Positions 51,801 to 60,834 of a stretch of 64,000 nt of DNA are shown here, piece by piece. The stretch comes from an uncultured Armatimonadota bacterium (GTDB lineage Bacteria; Armatimonadota; Fimbriimonadia; Fimbriimonadales; Fimbriimonadaceae): positions 62,001-126,000 of the forward strand of contig CAIYLG010000008.1 of the NCBI GenBank assembly GCA_903927025.1. Reading direction: 5' to 3'. Below the pieces are notes generated by a model, which worked only from the letters and a program-made list of their open reading frames with translations, was not told the origin of the DNA and did no database searches. The position numbers and the translations under genes were made by a program. The first letter of the stretch is position 1. Each line of letters starts with the position of its first letter.

Positions 51801-52806
51801 TAACGACCCCAGTAATTAGAGTCGTGAAGGCGCTTCGCGATCCACTCGCTGCGACCACTCCTCCAGAAGAGAACTGATTGAGGGCAGCGACAACTCGGGG
51901 GCTGTCGATGGTATTCACCGTTCCATCTGGATTGACGAGCCGAGACGAAACTGGGCTCGCGTTGTAGAAGCCGTTCGTCGGCACGCACATTGCGGCGTCG
52001 GCATACACCAGCTGGGAAGTTTTGCCTGTGGAACCGTAAGGAATGGTGTTGTACAGCGTGATCTTAATTGGATTGATCCCGTCGTACGGATACACCATGT
52101 TGGTCGAGAAACCACCATTTCCTAGGCGAATGAACCCGCCACCAGAGGCGTAGGTATCGATCGTCTCAAAGACGGTCGATCCTGCTGAGGTACTGATCGA
52201 GTAGGTGAAGTATCGTTGTGGATACTGGGTCGCTGGGTTGGCTGACTGATTAACCTGGGGACCAACCGGTACCCAGACATATAGAGCATAGAGATTAGGC
52301 CCCGTAGTCGGAGTGAACGTCCAAGTTGCCGATGCCGTTGCCTTTGTGGCAGGGGTCTCGTTTGGAAAAAACTGGGGGTTATCCATCGGAACAGTCGTCG
52401 ACGTAAGATACGCCGGTGCTCGCTCGCTGGAATTTGTGTTCGAAACTGGTTCTAAGTACGGCTCTGCCGCATCCTGGTTGTTCTGATTCAGTGCGAACGG
52501 ATCAGCGTTCCAAGTAGCACCGGAAAACGAAAACGTCCCTATCGTGTTTACGGGATAGGCGGGATACACCGAAGGGTCATCGGTGTTGTCAACGAGGAGG
52601 CTATTCACGTACTTGCTGTCCGGGCTGTTCGGCGTGAACCAGTTCAGGTAGGTGAACCCTGGGCCAGCGTCCGCGTTATAGCCGGTTCGGCTGGAGTACC
52701 CCTTGAGGGCGGGCCAGTCGTCAACCTGCGCGCTCGCGACGCTGCTGATCAGCATCGTTCCTGCAAGCGCCAGTAGGGGGAGCAGAATGCTCTTTCTGGT
52801 TGCCAT
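45817..52806 (-). CDS. Giant secreted protein with golvesin-like and PQQ-propeller-like repeats
   Basis: 2329 aa from the ATG giving MATRKSILLPLLALAGTMLISSVASA (signal peptide); an ATG 9 codons upstream overlaps the previous stop as ATGA and may be used instead. Two segments in the first 520 residues (TYQIYAYVPGNDATHTYGAG..., FIRLGNGGF/WVKIGDRRF) resemble golvesin/Xly carbohydrate-binding-like domains. From about 540 to 1010 repeats of the LYIGSTNGRVYCIDMDGN type suggest a PQQ-like beta-propeller. A long C-terminal part (about 1100-2330) contains many Asn/Ser/Gly-rich beta-like stretches with no family I can name. Last gene of the operon; probably surface-exposed or pilus-tip located. Confidence 0.85.
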   Translation of the reverse strand: MATRKSILLPLLALAGTMLISSVASAQVDDWPALKGYSSRTGYNADAGPGFTYLNWFTPNSPDSKYVNSLLVDNTDDPSVYPAYPVNTIGTFSFSGATWNADPFALNQNNQDAAEPYLEPVSNTNSSERAPAYLTSTTVPMDNPQFFPNETPATKATASATWTFTPTTGPNLYALYVWVPVGPQVNQSANPATQYPQRYFTYSISTSAGSTVFETIDTYASGGGFIRLGNGGFSTNMVYPYDGINPIKITLYNTIPYGSTGKTSQLVYADAAMCVPTNGFYNASPVSSRLVNPDGTVNTIDSPRVVAALNQFSSGGVVAASGSRSAFTTLITGVVSSYPNASPTPTWNYSPTESSANAVVWDVSLSNSSPNNTWVTDPTLPKKGTNTAEYDVLGTPGAQDPTTFVYGFTDAVTYAPPLLNTGTYQIYAYVPGNDATHTYGAGVQYVITENGVQHPYFVDQTVAGGWVKIGDRRFSNTQTTSPLSVMVTNVSYNAVTGNDVGKKVYADEVIFVGEQNQAITSTPVMANCWVYNHTLGKDVFTQVVVVADENGVIHCLDSAGNADGTTTEYWSYPSTLGATDTDPNAVADASSEMPTGFGFSSGVVVQTPGIPADSSGNPNSYLYIGSTNGRVYCIDMDGNAAAPVMSTGIGTTKRVWTYPASPGANGNLGPFQGSVAYGAPGNIPTIYAPSVNGRMYALNAIGNAGAHTTNEIWQYPAKNSQTIGAITMTPVYAEFNGSAYLYFGTNQNTADDSNGVFYCMKVNNASTASGPFWTYAGGNITDAITLATLAVPTLSFTSSPAVVEQDKVNATYTNADGFVYVLNQNGYVYCFDAVTGAFASSSTATPIPWNPTNELNVGSQAGISFTKMQVYQTSGALGLSPVITIPTPDNRFEALFADPLTSNLDGTRQAWFRTNLPGPVVANMAISNNWMYGADQGGFLYAFSNTAGSGSLGNAPGSEGISENNPAGDAWRLTQVDLVTQAGYNLLRLPTGQNLTYLQALSPTYKFVRKPLAFEWGETVYLLVHDFPFATTDTKGNPVPPPIVNVSFSSGGKTIRSISVEARQFTDVNHSTNPPLFTDPITANQTLLDGYAVLAFPFQSGGNQSLPPGSGTITVSLSTSSLNTFGAQQTVAQNQRNGNARQPYYVANPIALSMPDPSNNGLPGTDILSIGLSNSPSNPENLVNGSPAINAGLLAEPSKVTQLLGTSAGIANHGTSIIAPVYVIDRSMMGLMVPDGTGLGEVRVDVKNLAWQGGRQAIYKPLNPLYYANFEDYPDNYPNTSLDYPDIQTTQIQVVKDPNGTPANPRFNPVSLIPPMVKDPGTGQLRQMQLGDSPTTRVFQPTLFNMTINVPKFQPANTNGQVSLGGALVPNSAGSLLPQGYFGRVRAFVDSNGNGLLDGTPQEAYRGFNLMTSVDVDEKISVSTPTVNLGTLAEGTGYSPLRPGKATGTQAYDPTGASNGAGIFEPWAGNYSGLFQPFTVLNQGNVNLLNVRVAKGSQLPYGNPPTINANPTPWGIYSASNDTLGYLDGFLDLWSDIDTTFAPVAPIGQQVAFQKGRVTDVSPPQLTANMVRRANANLGTTGTFIPSGTSIPLPDVLNKTQGAGGAGTLLYPPVAPRVGVSIPIGMPVGPYSQIMRVFEDANNSEIWSMFNGAPETYSDPTFTLNFNIRESQLTTSPTPYTASMLDNLAPASAANPLSYSNIQPAMVRDPNGGLIVAFSSDRPNWTPTAPALTTDLGSYRLYFGNLNNGAKFGSFGVTGSADPFSPISDLNNFLPGSNTQWFNQGAAGYPTQAPDVLFSSQTGESVIGSTVKFGNPAFPTGGLTNPFAASSYFSDMFMVFTGSAQKSVSGGRIGESAIFITKVTPSSGGTVGTPPQPIGLLTDTQSVKGKPAVVQTASGALVFYPATAAGTSNVYYSYFDGTKFGPSVALPFGNGFQSVTGVSASGRVYNGVGNIFKPGDSVVDLTFTGQVEGHANPEVYLGHMKLSSSNFAVVDANGLSIDNPASDQSAFVDFAEQDNEILVASGQSGEYRALGMQWDPAKQIVLAQTLNGVTTSLLVAGSETYDRQTGIISFQTLLGGKVYFDTTLGTVRFATTTPSSSAQILLTYTPRFLRVSAGGGAGYAKATVMYDHRQISNAAPWHRPSGAFAVLGDDITNDRLVFTYNRGADSPSTPGRPYITTARFGIQLPARIATDNLGNPVNLILSGSTRANSAYELDPANGRIYFTGLDEDNTINVRYTALKEDNTTTFVNVTLKVGLVSESSEVQIPIDGTVTESDLTAFLDPYSFLAASSRRPPLIWLFWSSSRAGTPNVFFETISPQWSPVPIQQ

Positions 52807-52829
52807 AGATCTCACCAAAATGTTTTCTT

Positions 52830-55800
52830 TCATCGTCGATCAGCAAAAACGGGAAGTACCAGGCCTCGGAACGCTGTCGAGCCTGCTGTTCGCAGGTCAA
52901 GCGTCACGCTCTTGGAGTTGAATCCGAGATTCAGCAGCGAGAAGTTGGCGGAGTTAATCGTGCCATCCACTTGCATGACTTCTCCCGAGAAAGGACTGTT
53001 CCCAACCGTGGCTCCGTAATAGCCGTTGACAATAAGGACCTCGCCGGAATCCAGCCTTCTTGCAAAAACGGCCCGGAGGTCCTTTGCGTTGGTGCCAGAA
53101 GGGACTAGGTTGAGGCCGACGGGAGTCTGGAAGATGTTTCGATAAACCTCGTTGGGCATCATCCAGTCCACGCCGAGAGATTGAGACGCGCCCTGAGTTG
53201 GGTCGTACTGCACTTCGTAGACGCCAGTGCCGTCTGCGACCATGATCGCAATCATCGTGGTTGAGGAACTAGCACCCAGTTGGAGGACCTTGGCAGTCAC
53301 CGAGGTGAGGCCGTTCAGCCGATGGGCACCGCCTTTTCGGCGTACCGCAACCTGAGCGCCGTAAGTCGTGGACGTGTCAACAAGGTTGTCGAACGTGCCC
53401 GAATTAGGATCCCAGAACTGGGTCGCAGAGACGTCGGGGGTCGCGATTTCATTGAATACCGCCGCTCCGGCTGGGTTCAGAGGATCGTAGATCACGATGC
53501 CTCCGGTTCCATTGAGCGACTCGGCTGGGGCCGTTGGCGACGGCGAATCTAGGCCTGCGCCCACTCGGGTGGGAAGCGTGCCATTGATTCCGCAAACGTA
53601 CACATAGTGTCCGCCGCTAGGTCCATTGCCGGGCATGAGAACTCGAGAGACGCTGCTGTAGGCATACTGGCGACCCGAGACCGAAGCCGGGCTGTGCCAA
53701 AGGAGCACACCAACCTGAGGAGCGCCAGCAACGGTGACCGGCTGGCCGACCTGCTGGGTGTTCGGGTTGTAGTAGAAGCGATCGATGACTTCCACCAGTC
53801 GCTTGTTGCCCGTATCGGCAACAAGGTAGTGCTGCCAAAACTCATAGTTACTGATCTCGTTATCGCCAATCGAGACCGATGCCGCACCACCTGCAACGTT
53901 GACCACCGTGGTGTAGTACAGGGCGTCTCGCGGGCCGCTGAGCACGAGCGTTTCGCCAGGAGCGTAGCCACCAGGGGTAAACGTGGGGTCAAGCTGGAAT
54001 CCAGTGATGGATCTCTGCTCGACGCCGTTCTTATCCATTGTCGCCACCCGGTTCGCACCGGCATCGGCAAACAGAATCGTGGACTCCCCAAGCTTATAAG
54101 CCTTCGTCGGACGGATGAGCGGCTTGGTCACACCTGCGGTGTTGATGGCGCTCTGACCTGCACTCGTCGTGCTGCTTGTGGACCAGATCGGATTGCCGCT
54201 GGGGTCCATTTCAAGGATACGGCCCTCGTCGCAGATAAGGAAGTTGGACTTGGCAAACGTGTATAGCCCGGTATCGCCCCAGGCGGCCAGTGCGCCATCT
54301 CCGCCAATCGCACCATACGCGCTTGTCGAAGTCGCGCTGAGCACAGTCTGATTGAGCTTGACTTTGAAGTCCTCAAAACTCGTCGCCGCCGAAATCTGGG
54401 GCCAGACCACGTTGGGGTCAGCCGTGAACGGAGCGGTCGAGTCGATGGTCCATAGCTGATTCAGCCAAGGTTGAGCCGCTAACGGGTGAAGCTGAGCCGC
54501 AGGTATCTGCGCGTTCACACCGTACATGAGACCGGTGAAGCCAGGAATACCGCCACTGTATGCGCCGTTCAGAACGCTATACAGGTACGAATCCACTCCA
54601 ATGAAGACAGAGTTTCCAGTAACCAGCGGAGTGCCGCCGCCCGGGTAAGCGCCGTCAATAACGTGGAACCACTGAACAGGGTTCCATACCGAGCCGCCAA
54701 CCGTGTCAGGGTAGACCAACCGGTCAGGCGTTCCCGTCTGCCGGATGATCACGGGCTGGCTCAGGCTGATACAGTTGGTGATCTGCCCCTTCGTGGTATC
54801 CGCCAGAGTTGGGAACGTGAGAATTCCCGTCGCGGCGTCATAGCTATAGAAGCCAGAACCCAAGACCGACTGCGACTCCGGAGCGGAGGTGATGCTGCTC
54901 TTGGCAAAATCAGACTGGATGACCTGGAAGCCATCCGTCAGTGAACCCACGTTAATAGTCGCCGTTTGAGGCTCCGCATTGAGCGCCATCAAGATCGTCG
55001 CTGGAATCGAGTTGATCGGAGCACCTGATGAGGTCGCCTTCTTCGCGGCGACGGTGATGAACACCTGACCGTTTCGAATCGCAGGCCCACCGCGAATCTC
55101 AAAGTTGGACAGCGCCGGGTTGCCCAGGAACATTGGAGCAAATTGCTGAACGATCGAGTCATGGTCCGACATCACTGCCGGCACTGTGACTTCAGTGGTC
55201 TGGTTCAGAATCGTGTTGTACTGGCCGTACAGCTCATACCGCATGATGCAGTTGAAGGAGCCAAAGCCCTGTTCACGGAAGCCATAGAGGCTAGCCCCAG
55301 GTCCGCCCGAAATCTTCTGCGTGCCGGAAGGCGCGGTTGAGTGAACCACGTAAGCGGTGCCCTGTGGTGAAAGTGCGACTGCGCCATTGATCACACGATC
55401 TGGCGTCATGGGCGTGTCAGGGAGGACCACGTGTCCACGCTCGACTTGGCTCAGCGCTCCCGCGGTGCTGTCTCCCCAGTCAATTGTGTAGTCCAGGCGG
55501 AAACCAGAGACGGTTGCCGGTAGGCCGGTAACGCCAGTCTTGAAGGCAAAGCTCAGAATGCCGCTTCCCAAGTTCTGGGGAGGCACATTGCTGAAGTAAT
55601 TGGACATTTGAGCGTCAGTCCAAGGAGTTCCACTTGAATCCAAAACCGTGAGCTTTACCGCGCGGCTGCCCGTACCGGTATAGATCGGAAGGCTTCCGTG
55701 GAGGCTGGCACGCGTGGTGACCTGCAGAGCGGAAGACCCTGTGGTACCCGGAAGCGGGTCAACCTGGCTGGGGACTTCTCCGCGTGAACCGATCCAGATG

Positions 55801-57602
55801 CTGGAGAAACCTGCGGCGGCGTATGTCGAACCGTTCGGAGCGAACGGGACATACAGCACCTTGTCCAGGCCACCCGAGTTGTCATAGATCGGGATATATC
55901 CAACTGTCGGTCCATAAGAGAACTCAGGGAAATTGACTGTGGAGTTGTTGCCACCGATCACGAACGCTCCGTTGGTGCTGGAGGAGTAGCCCTGAGTGGT
56001 ATTGGAAACGTACTGGCCATGCTGAAGGTCAACAGCCCAGATCCGTCCTGACTTCTGCCCGTTCACCGTCTGGTTGTCGCAGATGTAGGCAACACCCTCA
56101 TGAACGGTCGGTGCAAGCGGCAAACCCGTTAGCGAAAGATCCTGATCCGATGCACCTGATGGTGGCGCAATCGGAGTCGTCTGCTGTGGTGTGCTGAGCA
56201 GCGCTCCCGTGTTCGGATCGCGGGGCATCAAGTTGAAAATGTGGAGGGTGCCTGTAGCGTCCACCACAAGAACTTCATCCTGAGGCGTGCCAGCTGCGCT
56301 GCCTGGAACTTCAGCGCAAACGGGAGGACTCAGGGGCCCGGGAAGCTGACTGCTCTCCCAAATCTCATCGTATGGCTTGCCAACACTGTAATCCTGAAGC
56401 CCATCATCGGGGTTGCCATCCTCGTCAATATCCGTAATCGGGTTGGCATCAAACACCTTAACTTGGCCGTTTGTGGTGACGACGAGGAGACCCTTATAAA
56501 GGGTAGGAGTGTTGTTGCTCACACCCGCGGCGGTGAGGTTGGCAGCGATGTTCGAGTCGGCGATATTGGATCGCTGCAGGAGAGGCGGATTCAAGTCAAT
56601 CGCGCTGCTGCTCACTTTCCGGCTGCTGGAACCCTGCTGGCGAGATTCGCGAAGCATGCCCACCATATTTACGGCCAGTTTGGCGGCGACGAGGCCATCG
56701 GCAGCGAGGAACGGATCCAAGCCAACAAAGCCTGTATTGAAAACATAGCTTCCGGTAAGCGAAGAGCGGTTCAGCGCAAGCGGCGAGCCGTTCGACGTCA
56801 CAGCGACGACGCCTTCTCCGATTCGACCAACCATCATGTTCGGCTGAGAACCTACGAAGCTCACACCCTGAAGGAGGTTAAAGTCGTTGAGAGTGCCGCC
56901 GCCAAGATTCGTCATCGTCAGCGTCGGGCTGGTTAAGATGTTGGAGCCGCCTCGGTTCAACAGATACACGTCCGACGAATTCAGGGCGTGAATCGAATTC
57001 ATCAGCGAGTTCGTAAAGTCGGTTTGGTAAAGCCCTCCGCCGCTAATGATGTTGAACGGGAACGGGAAGCTGTTGAATAGGTCGAGTCCAGGGGAACTGC
57101 TGATGCTGGAACCGTCTATCCAAAGCACACCGCCGCCATCCACAAACCTTCGCAGGCGGTTCTGCTGAAGCGGAGAAAGCTGAGCCAGATATCGCGGCGA
57201 CATCATCAAGAAGTCGTAGTTGGCCAGTTGAGTATCGGAGGTCTGGCTAAGGATGACTTCCCAGTAAGCCGCATTGCGCTTCGAGATCGGTGTCCCGACT
57301 GCTGGCGTATTGGAGGGGTCAATCTGGAGCCATCGAGTCTGAATCGATGGGGTTACCCTTGAGGGCGCAAACGGATTGTAGAAATTCCAACCCGCTGGCT
57401 TCACAGTGGTCGCCGAATCCAAGTTATACAGCGCGTAAGGCGCATAGTCCACCGGCACACCGGCGAGACTCGGCTTGGAAGAGTCGAGAATCACGATGCC
57501 CGCCCGGATATTTTGGGCGCGCTGAGCGAATGTCTGGGGTCCCGCTAACGCAGAAGCCGCGGTTGCGGCGAGCGCGACAAGACCGATCAGGCGACCAAGC
57601 AT
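52830..57602 (-). CDS. Giant secreted protein with propeller-like repeats
   Basis: 1590 aa from the ATG giving MLGRLIGLVALAATAASALA (signal peptide), 1 bp after the stop of the PilX-like gene; the track start lies 25 codons upstream. An N-terminal segment (YLAQLSPLQQNRLRRFVDGGGVLWIDGS, about 165-195) looks like a DUF4159/DUF4350-type glutamine-amidotransferase-like fold. Then come strand-rich repeats with PQQ-like phrases (LYKGLLVVTTNGQVKVFDANP, GVAYICDNQTVNGQKSGRIWAVDLQHG). It ends in a stretch without a visible anchor. Overlaps the next giant gene by 4 bp if that uses its upstream start. I infer a PilY1-like role by position, not by sequence. Confidence 0.82.
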   Translation of the reverse strand: MLGRLIGLVALAATAASALAGPQTFAQRAQNIRAGIVILDSSKPSLAGVPVDYAPYALYNLDSATTVKPAGWNFYNPFAPSRVTPSIQTRWLQIDPSNTPAVGTPISKRNAAYWEVILSQTSDTQLANYDFLMMSPRYLAQLSPLQQNRLRRFVDGGGVLWIDGSSISSSPGLDLFNSFPFPFNIISGGGLYQTDFTNSLMNSIHALNSSDVYLLNRGGSNILTSPTLTMTNLGGGTLNDFNLLQGVSFVGSQPNMMVGRIGEGVVAVTSNGSPLALNRSSLTGSYVFNTGFVGLDPFLAADGLVAAKLAVNMVGMLRESRQQGSSSRKVSSSAIDLNPPLLQRSNIADSNIAANLTAAGVSNNTPTLYKGLLVVTTNGQVKVFDANPITDIDEDGNPDDGLQDYSVGKPYDEIWESSQLPGPLSPPVCAEVPGSAAGTPQDEVLVVDATGTLHIFNLMPRDPNTGALLSTPQQTTPIAPPSGASDQDLSLTGLPLAPTVHEGVAYICDNQTVNGQKSGRIWAVDLQHGQYVSNTTQGYSSSTNGAFVIGGNNSTVNFPEFSYGPTVGYIPIYDNSGGLDKVLYVPFAPNGSTYAAAGFSSIWIGSRGEVPSQVDPLPGTTGSSALQVTTRASLHGSLPIYTGTGSRAVKLTVLDSSGTPWTDAQMSNYFSNVPPQNLGSGILSFAFKTGVTGLPATVSGFRLDYTIDWGDSTAGALSQVERGHVVLPDTPMTPDRVINGAVALSPQGTAYVVHSTAPSGTQKISGGPGASLYGFREQGFGSFNCIMRYELYGQYNTILNQTTEVTVPAVMSDHDSIVQQFAPMFLGNPALSNFEIRGGPAIRNGQVFITVAAKKATSSGAPINSIPATILMALNAEPQTATINVGSLTDGFQVIQSDFAKSSITSAPESQSVLGSGFYSYDAATGILTFPTLADTTKGQITNCISLSQPVIIRQTGTPDRLVYPDTVGGSVWNPVQWFHVIDGAYPGGGTPLVTGNSVFIGVDSYLYSVLNGAYSGGIPGFTGLMYGVNAQIPAAQLHPLAAQPWLNQLWTIDSTAPFTADPNVVWPQISAATSFEDFKVKLNQTVLSATSTSAYGAIGGDGALAAWGDTGLYTFAKSNFLICDEGRILEMDPSGNPIWSTSSTTSAGQSAINTAGVTKPLIRPTKAYKLGESTILFADAGANRVATMDKNGVEQRSITGFQLDPTFTPGGYAPGETLVLSGPRDALYYTTVVNVAGGAASVSIGDNEISNYEFWQHYLVADTGNKRLVEVIDRFYYNPNTQQVGQPVTVAGAPQVGVLLWHSPASVSGRQYAYSSVSRVLMPGNGPSGGHYVYVCGINGTLPTRVGAGLDSPSPTAPAESLNGTGGIVIYDPLNPAGAAVFNEIATPDVSATQFWDPNSGTFDNLVDTSTTYGAQVAVRRKGGAHRLNGLTSVTAKVLQLGASSSTTMIAIMVADGTGVYEVQYDPTQGASQSLGVDWMMPNEVYRNIFQTPVGLNLVPSGTNAKDLRAVFARRLDSGEVLIVNGYYGATVGNSPFSGEVMQVDGTINSANFSLLNLGFNSKSVTLDLRTAGSTAFRGLVLPVFADRR

Positions 57603-57603
57603 C

Positions 57604-60600
57604 TTAATGCACCTCTCCAAAGTAGGCAAGAACAGGGCTGACTGGCAGCCTCGGTAGAGGCGGCAGCGGCCGTCCATAAGAATCAGTTCGAATCAGGGTT
57701 GAGGTGCTGTTGTCCGTCACAAATCCGCTGGATCGTGCCGTGGACAGCGCCGGGTCGTAAGTGATGATCAGGTTCGGGACGATGCTGCCCGAGTTTGCGT
57801 TGACCGTGTATCCAGCCGGAACGTGTGATCCAGGGATCACGAATCCAGTGGCGGCAAAGTCGCCGGGAATCCATCCCCACTTCTTCATCCACTCCGCCTG
57901 AACCGAGGCGGGAGGTGGCATGTTCTCACTGACCGCACCGGAAATCACAACTCGTACATCGAGCGGTTCGCCGTAGAACGGCATCACCGGGGAAGCGCCA
58001 AAGTTCTCAAGACGAATCGCGTCGCGCTCCGGCTTGGTTCCCGCGCTGGCAATATAGGCGGAACGAGTGTCGTTTGGATCTGGATTGAACCAAGGCCCAG
58101 GAATCACGAAGAAGGAACCCTCTTCGGCGTACATGGAAGCCTGAATCTGAATATCGTGGGGCGCCAGAGCGAGCCGACCGACCATGTAGGTGTTGGTCGG
58201 GACGCTGTCCAGTTGAATCGGCCGAACCAGAAGCTCGTTCAATCCCTGGGTAAACAGGCTATAGGTGCCAGTGTTGCCCGAGGCTACGATGCTTTGGCCA
58301 TCCGAAGAAACTGTTGCCGTGCTTGAGTCGATCAGGGGGAACGATGTCTGCTCGAAGAGCGAGTACCTCTGGTAGGTTTCCTCACCGAGTCCATATTCCG
58401 GAATCGTCGTGGTCACGCCAGGGATAAAGGCAGAGGCCGCATTATCGGTTCTGGCGAACATGTACTGCGTGCTGCCACCCGCACCGTAGTTGAGATCCCA
58501 AGTAAAGAACGTATTGTTCGCGGCACCGTTGGCCATCGTGTGAGCAATCAGCACGCTGGTAGGGATCTTGGTGGAGGAACTGCCGTACTCCGCGTAATCA
58601 AACTCGTAGGGTCGAGTCGTGCTCGGGTTGTTCGCTGTCGCCGTCGGTCCGTTCGGGTCTCGGGCAAAGTCAAAGTCGAACGCGATCGGGTTGTTTGGGT
58701 CTGCCTGAATCGCGTTGAATCCGTTTGAATTCGGCGCGTCGGCAAACGGGGTGATCGCCTGGTTGGGAGCTGGCGCCACGAACTGAGTCGTATTGACGGC
58801 AACGTAATCCTTGGCCATCAGCATCATCATCGACTTCGAAGGTCGCGTAATCATCTGGCCCAGGGAATAGCCTTCGCCAACCTGGAGTCCGTTGGAACGG
58901 ATTCCCTTGAGGATGCTTCCTTCCACATAGATGGTTGCATTGGAAACGAGGGTGATCTGAACATCGGTGGGGATGATTCCCTTCACTCGTGCGTTGCCAG
59001 CGAAGTAGATCACTCCGTTGAATACGGGGCCCTTATCAAAATCCGTTGGGCCAAGGTTGGCGCTGATATTGATCGGGTTGGTGGGGTTGCCGACGCTGGA
59101 AGGCGTGAACGAGTTTACGATATGGCGCTGTCCATCGGTGCCTAGACCGATGCGGTAGCGAATGAACGGGTTGCCTGTATCGGTGCCATCAGCATAGTGC
59201 CAGTTCTTTTCAGCCTGTGGCACATTGGCCATAGATGACCGCTGAATGGTAAATCCGTCATCGAGGCCCTCGAACAGCGAACCCATAGGGACATAAAGGT
59301 AGCCCTGCCAACCGGAGTTCATTTCTCCGTTGTTGGGGTTCAGCCAGTCGTAGATGAGCGATACCTGGGTGCCTGTGTTCTGTCGTCCCGCTTCGTCGGA
59401 AGGGGTCTGCACATCGGACGGATTGTAGACATAGACGCCGGCGCCGTGTCCGTAGAGGCCCGTATTGCCGTTCCCAATTTGGACTCCGCTACCAGCCGAC
59501 ATTAAAACGTATCGGTTCTCGCCGGTATCGGGGTCGGTGAGCTCCATCGAAGGAACACCCTTGCCACCTACGCCGCGTGGGATGCCGTTGAGGTCAGGCT
59601 GGCCGTTGCCATCTCGGAAAACTCCACCGATCGTATTGAACAGACCACTCTGCGAATCCAGGCTGAGGCTTCCACCTTCGCTTAGGGTTCTCAGCTGCGC
59701 TGCGTTCCAAGTACCGTCAGGAAGGATGTCTCGAAGAACGATGTTTAGCTGACCGCCGTTGTAGTTCAGAGAGCCGTTGGGCTGGTCACCCTTTACAGAG
59801 CCAGCAACGTCGAACTGATCGCCCAGATAGCGATTGATGTCTAGCACAACGTTTCCATGGATCACCACCGAAGCGTTGGAGAACATTGAACCGCCGGTCT
59901 CAATCTGTCCAGCTGGCGATGGAATCGCGCCGACGTTGTACATCGCCTGAGTTCCGCCCAACTGATAAGTGAGTCCAGTGGAGGAGTTGAGTGCAAATGA
60001 GCTTGACGAAACCGTCGAGTTTCCGTAAATCGCGCCCAGTTCGGCAGGAACACCGATGTCAGCAGCTCGAGTGACGTTGTACTTGTTCGAGATGAAGCGA
60101 GCGGACTCAATGATTCCGATCGAAACAAAGGCCCGGTTCACCTGAGAGAACGGATACTTAGATTCGGACTGCTTCATCTGCCCAAGCGCCGTCCGGAAGC
60201 TTGGCTCGTCCAAGAAGTTCTGGAACTGGATCGGGTTGGCTGTGTTCTGGGTGGTCGGGTCATTGATGCTGACCAGTCCTTCGCGTCCAACCGACTCAAT
60301 GATAATGTAATTGCGCGCGAGGCCAGGCTGGCGGAGTGGGCCAACGGGGCTGTTGCTGAAAATATTGGCGTCGCTAGGTGCGTATCGCACTCGAACGAGC
60401 GATCTTCCGTTGAGGTACTGCACTCGGAAGAAGGGACCGAGTCCATCAGGTCCGCCCAGATCGATCTGCAAAGAACCAGGAACGAACGGCAGACTTTGGC
60501 CACCGCTTGTCTTTGCGGCTGGACGCAGATAATAAAGGTCCGGGTCCGAGGAGGCATTGGTGGTTCCCAGGAAAGTCTGCGTACCGCGCCAGTCTGCACC

Positions 60601-60834
60601 AAGCTGGCTCGCTAGAAGCTGAGCGTGAGCGTAGCGGATACCCGCCTCTGAGAGGTCGTTAGCCGCCGACCGGTTGCCCATGTTGTAGGACGTCTTCGAG
60701 TTCTTGTCGATGATGCCCAAGAACACGATGCCCAAGATGAGCAGGATTCCCAGCACGACAAGGGCGATGATAATCGTCTGCCCGCGCTGTCGCATTCTGC
60801 TGGCCATCGAAGTCGTTGGTTTCATGTTCATCAC
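57604..60834 (-). CDS. PilX-like N-anchored large protein
   Basis: 1076 aa. The start MASRMRQRGQTIIIALVVLGILLILGIVFLGIIDKNSKTSYNMGNRSAANDLSEAGIRYAHAQLL (after about 10 residues) has the PilX layout: short basic leader, RGQTIIIALVVLGIL hydrophobic helix and an 'AxxxxxxAGIxYAxxxL' helix with Glu at the expected position. PilX is a minor pilin of about 170-200 aa; here about 1000 residues of beta-rich ectodomain follow. ATGA overlap with the PilW-like gene, and its stop is adjacent to the next gene. Confidence 0.82.
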   Translation of the reverse strand: MMNMKPTTSMASRMRQRGQTIIIALVVLGILLILGIVFLGIIDKNSKTSYNMGNRSAANDLSEAGIRYAHAQLLASQLGADWRGTQTFLGTTNASSDPDLYYLRPAAKTSGGQSLPFVPGSLQIDLGGPDGLGPFFRVQYLNGRSLVRVRYAPSDANIFSNSPVGPLRQPGLARNYIIIESVGREGLVSINDPTTQNTANPIQFQNFLDEPSFRTALGQMKQSESKYPFSQVNRAFVSIGIIESARFISNKYNVTRAADIGVPAELGAIYGNSTVSSSSFALNSSTGLTYQLGGTQAMYNVGAIPSPAGQIETGGSMFSNASVVIHGNVVLDINRYLGDQFDVAGSVKGDQPNGSLNYNGGQLNIVLRDILPDGTWNAAQLRTLSEGGSLSLDSQSGLFNTIGGVFRDGNGQPDLNGIPRGVGGKGVPSMELTDPDTGENRYVLMSAGSGVQIGNGNTGLYGHGAGVYVYNPSDVQTPSDEAGRQNTGTQVSLIYDWLNPNNGEMNSGWQGYLYVPMGSLFEGLDDGFTIQRSSMANVPQAEKNWHYADGTDTGNPFIRYRIGLGTDGQRHIVNSFTPSSVGNPTNPINISANLGPTDFDKGPVFNGVIYFAGNARVKGIIPTDVQITLVSNATIYVEGSILKGIRSNGLQVGEGYSLGQMITRPSKSMMMLMAKDYVAVNTTQFVAPAPNQAITPFADAPNSNGFNAIQADPNNPIAFDFDFARDPNGPTATANNPSTTRPYEFDYAEYGSSSTKIPTSVLIAHTMANGAANNTFFTWDLNYGAGGSTQYMFARTDNAASAFIPGVTTTIPEYGLGEETYQRYSLFEQTSFPLIDSSTATVSSDGQSIVASGNTGTYSLFTQGLNELLVRPIQLDSVPTNTYMVGRLALAPHDIQIQASMYAEEGSFFVIPGPWFNPDPNDTRSAYIASAGTKPERDAIRLENFGASPVMPFYGEPLDVRVVISGAVSENMPPPASVQAEWMKKWGWIPGDFAATGFVIPGSHVPAGYTVNANSGSIVPNLIITYDPALSTARSSGFVTDNSTSTLIRTDSYGRPLPPLPRLPVSPVLAYFGEVH